Positions 45,779 through 59,200 of a stretch of DNA of 64,000 nucleotides are shown here, piece after piece. The DNA lies in contig NC_061134.1 in the NCBI RefSeq assembly GCF_905220365.1, forward strand, positions 7,517,001 through 7,581,000, read 5' to 3'. Both the position numbers and the translations under genes were made by a program. This DNA is from Vanessa cardui (taxonomy: Eukaryota > Arthropoda > Insecta > Lepidoptera > Nymphalidae). Each line of letters starts with the position of its first letter. The first letter of the stretch is position 1. The notes beneath the pieces were generated by a model. That model saw only the letters and a list, made by a program, of their open reading frames with translations. It was not told where the DNA came from and did no database searches.

Positions 45779-46900
45779 ATGACATAGGTGACAAACGGGC
45801 TCACCTGATGGAAAGTCACTACCACCGCCTATGGACATCTGCAGCACCAGAGGGCTAGCAGGTGCGTTGCCGGCCTTTGAGGAAGGAGTACGCTCTTTTC
45901 TTGAAGGTTCCCATGTCGTATCGGTTCGGAAAAACCGCCGGCGAAAGCTGGTTCAACAAAGTGGTTGCGTGAGGCAGAAAATGTCTTAGAAATCGCGCCG
46001 TTGTGGATTTTCGGACATCGAGTTGGTGCAGGTACAATTCCTCGGAACATTCCCCTTGACAAATTCTGTAGAAGATGCAGAGTGATCCAACATATCTACG
46101 CAAAGCCAAAGGATCAAGGAGATCGGAAAGGGCTTGATCGTTGATATCTCGAGCCGCTCTACGTTGGATGCGGTCAAATGGAAGGAGCTGGTACTGGGGA
46201 GCACCCGCCCAGAGGTGAGAGCAGTACTCCATGTGAGGCCGAATTTGTGCCTTGTAAGATTTTACGCGATGGGCCGACATGAAATACTGTCTCGCCTTGC
46301 TGATCACACCGAGCTTTTTTGAAGCCAATTTGGCTTTGCCTTCCAATTGACCTTGGAACTGTCAACGGTACTGCCGTCTGCATAGCACTGAATGTTCCCG
46401 ATTTGCAACAAATCATTCATATGCAGAAGAAACAGACTAGGTGATGACCTAGCAAAATAATGAACTCCATTATCTTGGAGAAGAAAGAGGTGATGGCTAT
46501 AGGCCTATAATTGGACGGATCTGAGCGGTTGCCCTTATTAGGGATCGGATGCACCAAAGCAGTCTTCTTCGTTGCGGTATTAGCCAATGACTCACCGTCC
46601 CTGTGCAGAGATGGAAAGGAAGGCTGACAGAAATTCCCTAGGACAGCCTTAGCGAGAGACCAGAACGCACGTGTTCCTGAAGGGAAGCGCACCAGTCTCT
46701 CGCCAATTCTGCCAATGTAAAATGTAACTAGAGGCAGAATTATATTCCTTTCTGAATGTGCTGGTGTATGCATCACGAAACGCCGATGCGTTAGCCCAGT
46801 GTTGGTAGCGTTCCCATTTTTGCTTTACAGAAACCGTTTTACAGAAACGACCGAACCAGGGCTAGGACTTGCCACCAATGGGCACCGCAGAATATGGAAT
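45779..46900 (-). pseudogene. Non-LTR retrotransposon with deleted RT core
   Basis: On the minus strand the reading runs VPIGGKS...PWFGRFCKTVSVKQKW, FPSGTRAFWSLAKAVLGNFC, PIPNKGNRSDPSNYRPIAIT and SFFSKIMEFII (46900-46417). It then jumps, across a deletion of the catalytic palm, to KLASKKLGVISKARQYF, RPHMEYCSHLWAGAPQY, LPFDRIQRRAA and NRYDMGTFKKRAYSFLKGR (46346-45855). The upstream part has a stop. The 3' UTR ends near 45779, beside a T run on the plus strand that is the element's poly(A) tail. It is a dead copy of a very common lepidopteran family; related 3' ends lie at 11794-12016 and 15340-15590. Confidence 0.8.
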
Positions 46901-49018
46901 CAAAAGTTTTTATCTATAATGGAATATTTTAACTAATAACACAAATCCAAGTCACTTTTAGTTATTCAAAACTCTATTAAAAGTTGCTATCACGAAAGTT
47001 TAGACATATAAATATTAAAATTGTAAATAAAATGATTTCGTCTTTGAGTCATAAAACATATAAGTCAAAATCTAAATATTATTTTTTGTTGGCTCCTAAA
47101 AGCAATTTTTTTAAATGAATATTTGTTTATTTTTATTTGCTTATCACATTTATATTACCATAAAGAAACTGAGATTTGACCTTTAAAAATTATTACTTAA
47201 CTTATAGTATAAAAATTGGCATTGAATAATTTTGTATGAAAAGCAAATTAATATTAATTATAATTAAGCAGGTTTTGCAGCTTACGTACAAGATGAATTA
47301 TGGCATAAGTCAATTAAGCCTTTTTACAAAATTTAACATAATATAATAAAAGGTAATTTACCTTATTGACAAGAAATAATTTAATATGATATCGATTAAA
47401 TAAAATAGAATATTAAATGTAAGAATCATTTTCTTTTACATAACAAGTATGAAACCATAGAAATATATTGATTAAAATTTATACATTGATTGCTATTTGA
47501 ATGGAAAGTAATAAGCGATAAAAGCACTTTGTAGATTAAATTTGTGCGTAGTTTCTATTGAAGATAATACATTTGCTATAAATTCAAATATCGCACGTTA
47601 TGTGGGCTAACATTACAATATTAGACAGACTGTCATTTATGCGTATTTTTTATTATTTAATCAAATGAATTTTCTCACACACAAAATTTTTCTGAGATGC
47701 CGCCCGTTTCAATGGAGGTTTTAGTACATAAAATCTTCATATAAGAAACAACATTTCGCATATTCCTTTTTTAAATTTGCAGTATCGTTATGACGTAAAT
47801 TTCAAGTAAAGTGCTTTTGTTTGTTTATTATTTAATTTTACTATTTTTTTTAATTTCGAACTGAAATCAGAAAATTAAATTATATTTTTAAATTATCGAA
47901 AAAGTTTCATACCATAAGAGTGCCGTAATAATCTATTAAAATGTTTAGTAAAATATAAAACCTATTTTGTGTTTAGTCTAGTTTAATAAAAGCGTATAAA
48001 CCATAGATTTCAATCCTCAATTCCAATTCGATCTAAAACGAAAAAAAAGTGTATATCCTCAGTAGGTACAGGTGCACTTTTCAAATGGAATGTGGGAACA
48101 AAATTGATTGTGTAGGGTCGTTTTCCATTTAGATATGGAAATTCTGAACGTGTATATGACACCACATTTTCTGTGTTAGATACTAAATATATTCGATGGC
48201 TATTTTGCTTGGGCATTTGGTCAAGATTTATCTCTTAAAAAATAAACTACGTTTAAAATATACTAATCTTGTATTTAAAAACTGTTTTACATTTGTGCTT
48301 ATAATCTTTGATTGCTCGGCGGTAATGAAAAAGATTGTGAGAAAATTAACGTTTATTAAGTTAAATTAAAAACTCTAGCTCTAAACCCAGCCGTGGGATA
48401 TTTAGGTAAAGTAACATTCACTATTGAATTACAAAAAAAAAAACACTTTATTAACAAAGACTAAAATAAATTTATATGTTTCAAATATAATTAATTGCAT
48501 GACTTTGGTACGCGAAAAACATTCGGTGACGAATTATATTAATTACTTAGATAATCTGGGATTTGCCTTCAATAGCGAACTAAACTAAATTAACATGACT
48601 TTTTTGTATTAAAGCACAAATATAATTCAAAAGCAAATTTAAACATTTGACCGTTCAGTAAATTTAAACTCTGATAGTTAAAATTCTGTTAATTCTTCTG
48701 TTCATTACGAATAGTTTGTTTTGATATGAAACGTCGAAAAATTAAATTCCTGAACGAGTGGTTTTGACGGCTAATTATAGCAAAATAACATAAAACAGCT
48801 TTAAATATTTTTCCTTTTTTTCATGTGTTTGATTTCATATACTATAATACGTGCTATTATCGCATGTTATTTAATCCGTGTATTATTTTAATTTGTCTGC
48901 GTTATTAGTAATAAAAAAATTCCAAACGCCTTTATTTATAAATTGTGATTATTTGTACAATGGTCCTCTTTTGAATAGTAATTCAATGTGTGACGACAAA
49001 AACCAAGAATCAAATCAA

Positions 49019-49105
49019 TATAGGTACACTTTATTCAAGTAGAATTTTTACAAGCACTTTTCAATCTTCATTTTACAAAACAATAGTAAGTGAAGCTACC
49101 AAGTA
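49019..49105 (-). repeat. CR1-like 3' end fragment
   Basis: It reads in reverse 'ggtagcttcact', 'attgttttgtaaaatgaaga', 'ttgaaaagtgcttgtaaaa', 'cttgaataaagtgta'. This is the extreme 3' UTR of the family at 27330-31165. Confidence 0.65.
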
Positions 49106-52053
49106 AAGCCTAAAATGCATTATATATATAGACCTATATCTAAATCGCCCTTGGTACAGTGACTGGCTTATACGGCTGTGAATTTAGGAATTCTGGAATC
49201 GAATCTCAGGTTATACTAATAAAAGTTATTGAGTATTTATCTTTTTTTTTAATTCAGTTAAAAAAATAATACAAGAGTGGAGTTTAGGAGTTGGCAATGT
49301 TGCAGTTCAGTGCCTCGAGCTCGTAAAGCCCTGCGTTTGATCTCAATGTCGTCCCATTGAGCTTAACGGGGAGAATGAGTGCATTTATACTAACGCACAC
49401 TCTTGTGCAACATAATGTTTACTGTAGTTAACTATCTATTATACTTTACTTAAATTTTCATCGTGCGTAAATTTGTTTCTTGTATTATTACACGTCTCGT
49501 GTATATTTTAAATTCCATTTTTAATTATAAATTTAAAAATGGAATATTTATGTTTTTAATTTTGCTAAGCACAAAAATCGACGGGACTGATTTAAATCAT
49601 TCACGCTACGACCATAATGAGGGCAGCAGTAACCATTAACGTCAATCAATATAACAAACTGTGTGTCAAATCAAATTATAATTTGTTTAAAAGGGCTCTG
49701 AAAATCACTTTTAAATTAACATTTTACAAACTTATTAATTAAAGCTCTACGAAGGGTTACTCTACCTATTTACGTAGAGCAATTCAGTGGGGGGTACCCC
49801 TTTAATAATTTATTCATAAAACCGTAATTATTACAGGAAGTTGTAAAAGTTAAAATTAGTGATTATCGTTGCATTCGAATTTGTTTATATTTTTTGTACT
49901 GGTGATAGAGATATACAAGCTAGTCTGATTTGAATTCGCCATATATTACTATATTTATATATGCTATATTTTAAAGGGAAATAACACATGATACTATCCA
50001 TATAATGGCAGAGAATCGACGGTGTACATTCGGGGTAAGAAAAGGTTCGTCACCTTAAGATATATTTTTATTTCGTATTATCGTGTGCTCAGTATGAGCG
50101 ATAATCTGCTTTACCGATCGAAAATAACATATTGCGTTGCAATGATTTGATGAATAGATTCAAAAGGTACTAAGAGTTTAAGACTTGCTAAAGGAATTAA
50201 TTTGAAAACTGACGAAGATTTTCTTACTCTGACTGTACATATTTGTCTGTTCTCTAGCGACAATGTCTATTTTCTCATTTCCTTTACTAATATAAAAAAA
50301 AAATATAATTGTTATTTCTCTATATGTCTAAATAATCTTAATAGTAGTAAAAAACGCATGCATTTATAAGCATGTTTCTAAGTGTGTATCGGTATTGGAA
50401 TATATTTTATTTTAATATTAAAACAGGTCCGCAGTTTGACTATATTTAAGTATTGAGCCATCCTATTAAAATTCTTTAATATTGTGGTCTCAACAGATAA
50501 TAAAAAACAAAATAATCGCAACGCAATAGGTGCGATTGCCTTTGCGAAATACAAAATTAAATCCAATTGTCGAATGATTCGATAAATATAAGCTTTTTTT
50601 TAATAGTTTAAAGTAAAAAGTTATTACTAAAATACTATGTATAACGAAATGAGTGAACAATAGCTTGTATACTAAAAAAGTTTCCAATAAATTAAAATTG
50701 CAATTTAATTTTATATTTACATAAGATAGTTATGAAATATTATGGAAAGCAATAATTAATACTAAATATCAAAGCAGCTTAACTCGAACAATGGGATAGA
50801 AATTCTTCATCCGTAATATTTCCAACCCTCGTTGTACTCAAGTCTGTTTCCATCAGAGCTTTAATTAGTTCATCTGATAATTTAGTTTGCGCAGCGCTCG
50901 TTACGTCAACGAAGTGGACACACTAATGCAGCCTGAGCCTATAATCTAATTATTTGGCGAGACAAATACAAATCAGCTACAACTCTATGAACTTCACGGT
51001 ATTCGAATGAAAACTCTTACTGTATGTACGTATTTATCACGACCACTAAAACCTCTTTGATTTTCTAAAGACTGAAGTAAATATATATAAATAGTTTTTA
51101 ATGAAAATTATAGAAAAATACAAACAGTCTTCTTAGTATTTTATTCCAATTTTATCATTTTATTTTATAATAAAAAATCTTGGTTAAAGGATGATAATAT
51201 ACAATTGAGCTTCAGTTATTAGACCAACAGTTACTTACACACGAATTTCAATTGAAGATTACGAGTTTAAATTCGAAGAAGCACATTATATCCACATGCG
51301 CTGAATTGTAATAAATTGTGTTGTGTGTGTGTTGTGTAAGCTCAAAAGCCTCTATTATCTCATATCGAATAACTTATTTTTTTCTTAATTTAGTAAACAA
51401 TAATAATAATCTTCGTTCTTCTATTGACTTCCATACTTTGATTTCTAAGTATGTTCTATTTATTCTTTCCAATTGATTTCAATTAAAATTTAAATACGAT
51501 TAAATCTGTCTGTAAGAATATGAGATCTTAAAGAAAGAAGAATATGAAATCTTTATACAATTAAACTTTACCATCGCTGTGATAATTTTATTTTAATATA
51601 GTATGTAAATTATTTTTCTATGAATTAGAAATTATCCATCATATGATATCTAAAGAGTAGCTTTAACGGATACCTAGCCTACGAACTAATTTCTATTCTA
51701 ATCCATTCATCAGCTTTGTCGTGATTGAGTAATTTACATACTATGGAACCAAAATGCGAAAGGCATTCATTATATTTGCAAAATATATCATCGATGAGAA
51801 ATGTATTTCACGAAATAATGTATCTCATAAGACTCGTCTAATTTACGACATCCACAAATAGTGATCTATATTAAAAGTTATATTTATTTTTTATTAAGTT
51901 TTTAATTAGAAATTACTAGAGCAAATTTTTTCTCAAAAACAAAAAATATAGGGAGATAAATAAAATAACACGGAAAATGTATTTTTAGAAATGACTTTAA
52001 TATCCCTTTTACCTGGAAATTACTTACAGACTTTAAAAATTCTTATTCTATAA

Positions 52054-52059
52054 TTTATT
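52054..52059 (-). terminator. Candidate poly(A) signal AATAAA of the CUB gene
   Basis: TTTATT on the plus strand is AATAAA on the coding strand, about 690 bases past the stop codon at 52748-52750. Other AATAAA-like strings lie further on (near 51888), so the choice is tentative. Confidence 0.3.
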
Positions 52060-52747
52060 TACAATCATTTACGAGTTACATTTACACACATTTCAAGAAA
52101 CTATATGATACACGAGGAAATTATTCAACCGTTTTAAGTTATACAGCTCTCGTCGTCTTAACTACATTTTTACAACCTATATCACATTTCATTTTATAAC
52201 TAGTCATTAAAGAATGTTTATAATCAATGCGAATGTTATAAATATTATTACGATGAGTTCGCATTTATAAAACAATAGTACCGTGTTAAAGTATCTGTGT
52301 ATTCAAAATGTAAAACGCTAACCCTCCACTAATAGTATTACGTTTATAATGATTTAACTTGTCTTAAAAATGTATTGTCAAGCATTTTATGTACATTCAG
52401 ATATGTTATTTGATGAGAATACTAATTTATAAAGGTATATCGTAGTAAAAAAGCATAAATCAAAAATTTAAACAATTTTAATAGTCATTTTATATAATTA
52501 TGTACAAAGTAATCTAGATGAGGAACGGCTTACGATCACTTAATAATTAAAAACTTCAAATCAATACATTAATAGGAAAAATAATTAAAAATATATAAAG
52601 CACGTGATGTACTGTGAGTTAAAATTGATCAACTGTAAGGTAGGCACTTACGCCAATTCAGTCTTCATTATAATTTTACAAGACAAAAGAACGAGTTTAG
52701 AAATTAGTATCTGACTGCTAAACATTTGTCTCCAAAAGATCTGGGGG

Positions 52748-53294
52748 TCAACAGAAGCCATCTTTGAGGTCGGGGTAACTTAGATCTGGCATCGGTCTTC
52801 TGGAGCCGTTGCCTCTATTATTTTCAGTTCTAATGTTGCGACCGGCTCGACCTAAACTAGCATATCTCGTGTCCGCAAGTTTGTCTCTTTGTGCAACTTC
52901 ATCATAATATCTCGCATCGTTCAAACCCGCACTATACTTTTGACTTAAACTGTATTTATCTATTGTAGCATATTTTTGTACGGTTGCATACTGTCTCGCT
53001 GCTTCTGGTACACCGTTAGTTTTGGCTCGATCATATGGTCTTTCCTCAGGTGGTAATGCACCATCTAGTCTTGCTTTGAATTCTTTGTCTTTCCTTCGTC
53101 TTCTCTTACAAGCACAGAGGGCGATAGCTATAGCGCAGATAAGAAGACCGACTCCAGCAGCTGCTGCTACATAAGGCGGTGGTAATGATAATTTGAAGGA
53201 ACAATTTGAATCATCTTCATCATAACCTGAAGGACAATGAGCACTGCCATCGCACCATAGCGTTAAAGGAATACACGCATTTAATTCCGGGCAA
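52748..53294 (-). CDS. CUB gene last exon: LDLa, helix, cytoplasmic tail
   Basis: It completes the LDLa module (CPELNACIPLTLWCDGSAHC, then PSGYDEDDSNC) with all six cysteines and the acidic Ca-binding end. A helix VAAAAGVGLLICAIAIALCA follows, then CKRRRRKDKEF. The tail has repeated tyrosine motifs (QYATVQKYATIDKYS, RYYDEV) and ends LKDGFC before TGA at 52748-52750. The intron splits the LDLa between its first and second cysteines in phase 2. Confidence 0.93.
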
Positions 53295-56200
53295 CTGAAA
53301 AGAAAAAAACATTGAGCGATCGTTGATACACTTTGATAAAAATATATATTACCTACAGTTTTTTTTATTTTGTAATATATTGTTATGGACGATTATCTGT
53401 TTAGTTCATTTCATAATTATTGGCATTTAAATAATATTATGGTATTACACCCTATTATAAAAGTAACATGTATTTGTTATTCCTAAAAACTGACTGAACC
53501 TTACTCCAATAAACAATACAAAATACAAGCGTAATTGGTTTTCAAATAGAAAAAAAAATGATTTCATCCTACCTATGAATATCACATAGCCCAATGACCA
53601 ATAAAAAAAAAGGATACTTACTTGTAACGACAGTCAAGAGTAGCTGATACAGGTAAAATATTTGTCTCTGGATCGTGTTCAATCGAAGGCTTCTTCATAA
53701 TTTCAATCCATTTGATTGAATAATCCGCTTGTTCGTGTTGCAAGAAATCTATAACATAACTTCGGGCGTGCGGTTTTAATGACGATTCTATTGTCGTTTG
53801 CGCAGACTTCCATCCTGGAGAATACAGTTCCAAGGAACTGGAAATGTCGGGACAAATTTCTCTGTATAAATTAGTGTCGCGTGCTTCATATATGTATAGG
53901 CGGTTAGGGGTAGGACAAAAAGGAGAGTTGGAAGTTATTTCATATCCAGGAACTTTTACGTATAGATATCTTCCTTGCATTGGAATCACTTCATCACCCC
54001 CAGGTTCTATCAGCCATGGCCTGTGAACGCAAGCTACTTCGGCTCTCACACTTTCTGATATAACATTTCTGTCCCCAACAATTTCTGGTGCAATAGAAAC
54101 TTCCCTTTTATCGTATAATCTGATCTCCCCACTGCTGCCTCTTAAACGCCGCTCACCCCAACCAGTTGAACAAATAGATTCATCACCAGGTCCCGTTGGA
54201 ATAAATTTATATTCTCCCTCAAATGCAAAATCGTCATAATCTTCTGTTATATTCATCATAGTAACGGTAAAATTTACTTCAACAACAGGAGCGGTTAACG
54301 TATGAACATTTAAAGGTTCTGATCGATTTGTACATAAACAGTCTCTTTCAATTGGAATGCCTTCCCAAGGATATTCGGTAATAATGATTTGAGCTAGACC
54401 CTCGCCGCCAATTATCCTTCTCGCCGGTCTATCACACTTCCATCGACTAGTTCGAGAATCTTTATGAGTGCTACAAATCTTATTTCCGAAATAAGTATTG
54501 GTAAAAGTTAGTTGAATTCTTTCGCCATGTTTTGCTTCAAATCTGTAAAAAAATGTTATTTTTAATAATATAATGTTTGAATTTTATATTTTTTATCATA
54601 AAAATATTACTATGCAGCTGTATTTTTCACCTCAAAATACAAGTAAGATTCTGAGCTCCACCTCTTCCATAATAGAATATGGCACGTGGGGCTTGAAATC
54701 TTCCTGAATATGTGAGCGCTGACTTGAAAACCCTATCGCATGCTGATTGAGAGTCCGCTAAAGGTTGTCCTTGCTCACTCACATCTACAAACTCGTACCG
54801 TAGTAGAAACGAGACGGGATACAACGCCGAGCCCTGACGCAATTCCTGCGGGAAAATATTACTTACTTAGCTTTTGTTAAATTAGCTGACATCTGTGCAA
54901 AGTTTAATAAAGGGTTCCTATCAAACAAATTAACTGTTTACTTTGAATTTGTACTTAAATCAACAATTTGCTCAAACGAAAATGCGTATTGTTTAATTTT
55001 GTTTATTTGCAAAAGTTAAAGTCAGCGAAACACGCAAACCATTTTAACAGAAAATTACCTAATTCCATAAATATAAACTTTATATTCATTCAAAGTATGA
55101 GTGAAAATGTGAAAGAACCAATTTTTAAGGTGCCCAGAGTTCAATAACGATATGAAGTAAGGCTGTAGTTGCAAACTTCAAATATTTAGTTAAGAAACTT
55201 GCTTCAGTCCTTCTACGTTGAATTTAATATTGAATAATAAAGCAGTTCTCAACTTATGACTTTAACAACTTGCTTAAGACCAGGTTTCCTATATTTAATA
55301 GGACGCGATACGTTGCTGACTCTCTAAGAATACGAATGTAAACGAGGTTGTTTCTTATTATATGAGCTAAATTCATTATATTATTCCTCTTTAAGGGCAT
55401 CTTGAATGAAGTGCTTGTCACAATTCTAACTGATAATTAACAAAAGATTATCTATAACGAAGATTAATTAGAACGAAGATATTAAATTATTTAATGGCTT
55501 TGGTTATCTTTATAAAATTATGAAAGAGAAATAATTATTTATATATGTAAGTGTAATGTTCAGTTGATCGAAAGAAAATATAATAATTGTTTTAACATTT
55601 TTAATGAAATAATAAAAGTGAAAGCTTCAACTATTAGTGTTTGTTTATTAAAATAATCAAATATTGCTCTTTATTTATTGATTACCTGTGGTATTCTTTT
55701 TGGTATTCATTGTAATAATTATCAATAAAATAATGTTACGGTTTTAATGAAGTCATCATCTTAAATAAAAGTCTTAACAATATTATAATTATTCGTATCA
55801 TTAGATAGAATTACAATTATATAAATATTCGAAATAAAAGCTCAATTCGTCATTATAATTGGGATCAATTATAATGACGAATTGATTTCAATAATAATTG
55901 CAATTAAACTTCGAAAATTAGTAATACGATACGACGCGTTTACGATAATTGCTGGACCGTATTTACGACAGAATCAATTAATTGAATCTTAAAAACGCTT
56001 TCTTGAAAAAATATTCAGTACGTGTTTCATTTAGCTGTCCAAGTAGTAATATCGCGACAGCTATAAGGCATTCCATCACAGAGAGAGCTTAGAGCGGAGA
56101 GTTCACGTGCTCGTTGCATTATTCACTGTGGCGAATGCAAGTCTGCGCGTGACTTATCTTTCCTTTACCGTTGAATGTCACTCACTGGAAAAATCCTGCT

Positions 56201-59200
56201 CATACAATGACAACTTGAGAAATGCGTCCTCTATATTATAATACTTTACGAGTAAAAACTTCATAACATCGTCATCAATTAATAAAACAATTAATCTCAA
56301 AAATTCTAGTGAACTTTTTACAGCATTGTTTGTCGTAGATATTAAACTACGTTGTTGGTTGTTTTTAAACCAATAAACGTTTTAAAAAAAAATTAAAACC
56401 GTTCGATATAATAATGATTGCATTTTAGAATATAGTATAAAGAATTTATTATAGAAAATGTTATACGATTGCGTAATATAACAGTTTAACGGTATTGAAT
56501 ACTCTATAATATTCTGCTCACGTAATCGACAAAGCCGGGAATATGTCAGCGTCGAAAACGATTTGTGGCTTGTCTCGTGCGTGGATCTGGGAAGACTCGT
56601 ATTATGGATCAGCAAAATTTTGATGTTTAACTAAGAGAATATCGCACGTTATATTTAAACGAGGATCAGAATGTAATTTTGGAATTATTTATTTTCTACT
56701 AGATAACCTACAAAATGGTTCATCGCGCGAATAATTAAGAAATATTTAAGGTATCAACTATCAATTACAATATATTCAGGAACACATTATCCAATTCTAT
56801 TATGAATACAAATTTTCTTTTAAAATATCTATGTCTCTTATCTCATTTCATTATATAGTAGATAGATAGAAAAGTATTATAACAAAACTTATTAAAATAT
56901 TTCATGTAATACATATGATCATTCAATCCACTTTTAGTACATGCGCGAACATATCACATCTCCAGCGTGATCGTAAAACACAGCACACGGTCCCATACAA
57001 ACGGCAAGGCTGCAACTTCTTTGAAACTAATGACATCCACAAGTCGTGTGTCGTGCGTTATTTTTTCATGAAAGTGCAAGCTACATCAAGCCGCTCTATG
57101 CATAGCTGAGCGAACCAAAATGGAAGCACAATGTTTGCGATGTAATGAAAAGATCCCGAAAGACCTTCAAAGAAGGATTTTTATAGAACCCCGTTTGTGG
57201 AACAAGTACAAGCTTATTTTGGATTCGCTTTGTTTTTTTTAACTACCGACGTGAAAGGAAAATAAATTCTTTAGACGCTTCCAAAATATACGACAATCTA
57301 TACGAAATTTTAGATCAAAAACTTTGGATATTCAATTTTTCTTATAGGTTTTCGTTTTAATTCGATTATATTCTGTGAATACTAGAGTAAATTGTATTAC
57401 GTAAATATAATTAGGAATTAATTATAGACGAGTGAACAAAATCCGTTATTAGAGTAGCATCAGCATCGCATTCATCACTCCTGATAGTTAAATCTAAATT
57501 TCCCACGTCACTTAAATACACGGCTGTGATACATTGAAGGCACATTAATTGTGGCGAGCACAGTTTGCAGTTCGACGTGTACGTGATTGATACAAAGTGC
57601 TTTACAGAATCTTGTTTAGTTTATAACTCGTGAGTTTATTTAAATTAATGGACTTATTTGATAATCAAGGAATAGATCATGAGTCGAAATGGCCCAGTGG
57701 TTAGTACGCGTGCATCTTAACCGATGATTTCGGGTTCAAACCCAGGCAAGCACCGCTGGTTCACGTGCTTAATTTGTTTTTATTATTCATCTCGTACTCG
57801 GCGGTGAAGGAAAACATCGTGAGAAAACCTGCATGTGACAAATTTCATAGAAATTCTGCCACATGTGTATTCCACCAACTCGCATTGGAACAGCGTGGTG
57901 GAATATGTTCCAAACCTTCTCCTCTAAGGGAGAGGAGGCCTTTAGCCCAGCAGTGGGAATTTACAGGCTGTTGTTGTTGTTGTTGTTGAATAGATCATAT
58001 TGAATATTTACTAAAAACCATTTGATTTATTGCTATGAGAAAGAAAACATTGTTTTTTTTTTAATTTTGGGTTCTTTATAATTACCTGCAATATTGTAAG
58101 GGCTGGTCCTGTAGTTATGTAGCTCTCGCTTGGTGCGCAAGGTCTCGTAGCTCGTGTGGCGTTAGAGAGCAAGGCGTGATCGCATAGTCGCGGAGATTCC
58201 TCTCGGCAAAACGAACCCAGAAGCGACTTTTTGTCACTCATATCCAACTATGGACAAAATAAATGTTGTTCAAGAGAATCTTTTACCGTACATAGTATCA
58301 AGAACTAATTTGGGATTAGTTTCCAACAACACCAAGAAAGATTTTTACGTCCACGATAAAAACGATAAAGCACACTCTTGTTTGTAACAGTCCGCCATAT
58401 TTAAACACGGTTGCAATAATGTTTTCTTTAGCGTGGAATAAAGCGTGACCTACTTCCGAAGTACACAATCTACGGGCAGGAAGTGATTTGCTCCAGCCAG
58501 GTGCACTATTTACTCAGACTATCTGCTGGCGAGGAAACTTTTCTGATTAAAGTGCCAACAAAAAATAACTTGAGCGTAGCATCCATTCTTAATGCAAACC
58601 GTGGAATGTCGAATGAATAGAACGAAACACCGCAGTGCAGTCGGGAGAGAAGTCGCTAGTCGGTAAGAGTGCTCAGACACATTAAAGAAAATTAATGTTT
58701 GGCTCCCGACGTCAAGTAGCTAGCAGTAGTTGGCAAAGTGAAATGGCACGAATAAAGGCGGTGAGAACGCCACCCAATTTTATATCGCTCTTCGTATTTG
58801 TATCATCGCATTAGTCTTCCGCACTACCAAAGTTTCGGTACGCGATAAGTTATTCCACATTTCATTACTCTGAACTAGTTTCGGTTTTGCTGTGGAAATT
58901 GTTTGGTTATATTTTAAAGTTTCCGCAGTTCGCGATCCTAATTACTAGAACGAGTCGGTAAATTAATGTGTAAACTGATAACGATGGATTTTATTGGAAA
59001 TATTATGTTTAAGTCAATATTTGTCCAAAAAATAAGATAATAAGAATACAAGAAAATAAGATAAGTAGTAAGACTCATAAGTAACACTAAGTAAGATTCT
59101 ATTCATATCAAATATTTCACTATCTCCTGCTCCTCTAAAATGTCTTATTCATGATTGCGCACGTAGAATTTGATTTAAAATACAGTAAATCTCAATATAT

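Larger units (their letters stand above)
44991..52053. other. AT-rich stretch, no host gene seen
   Basis: Except for the non-LTR fragment at 45779-46900 and the repeat at 49019-49105, this stretch has no recognisable gene. It is strongly AT-rich, with short chance frames. Confidence 0.5.

Noticed and set aside
46134..46416. Overlapping frames near 46 kb on both strands
   Set aside because: They are shadows of the non-LTR C-terminal reading at 45855-46346 and of its decayed junction.
3262..57988. tRNA genes at the heads of SINE copies
   Set aside because: A- and B-boxes are present, but the sequences between them do not fold into a complete cloverleaf and they continue into SINE bodies with tails and target-site duplications.
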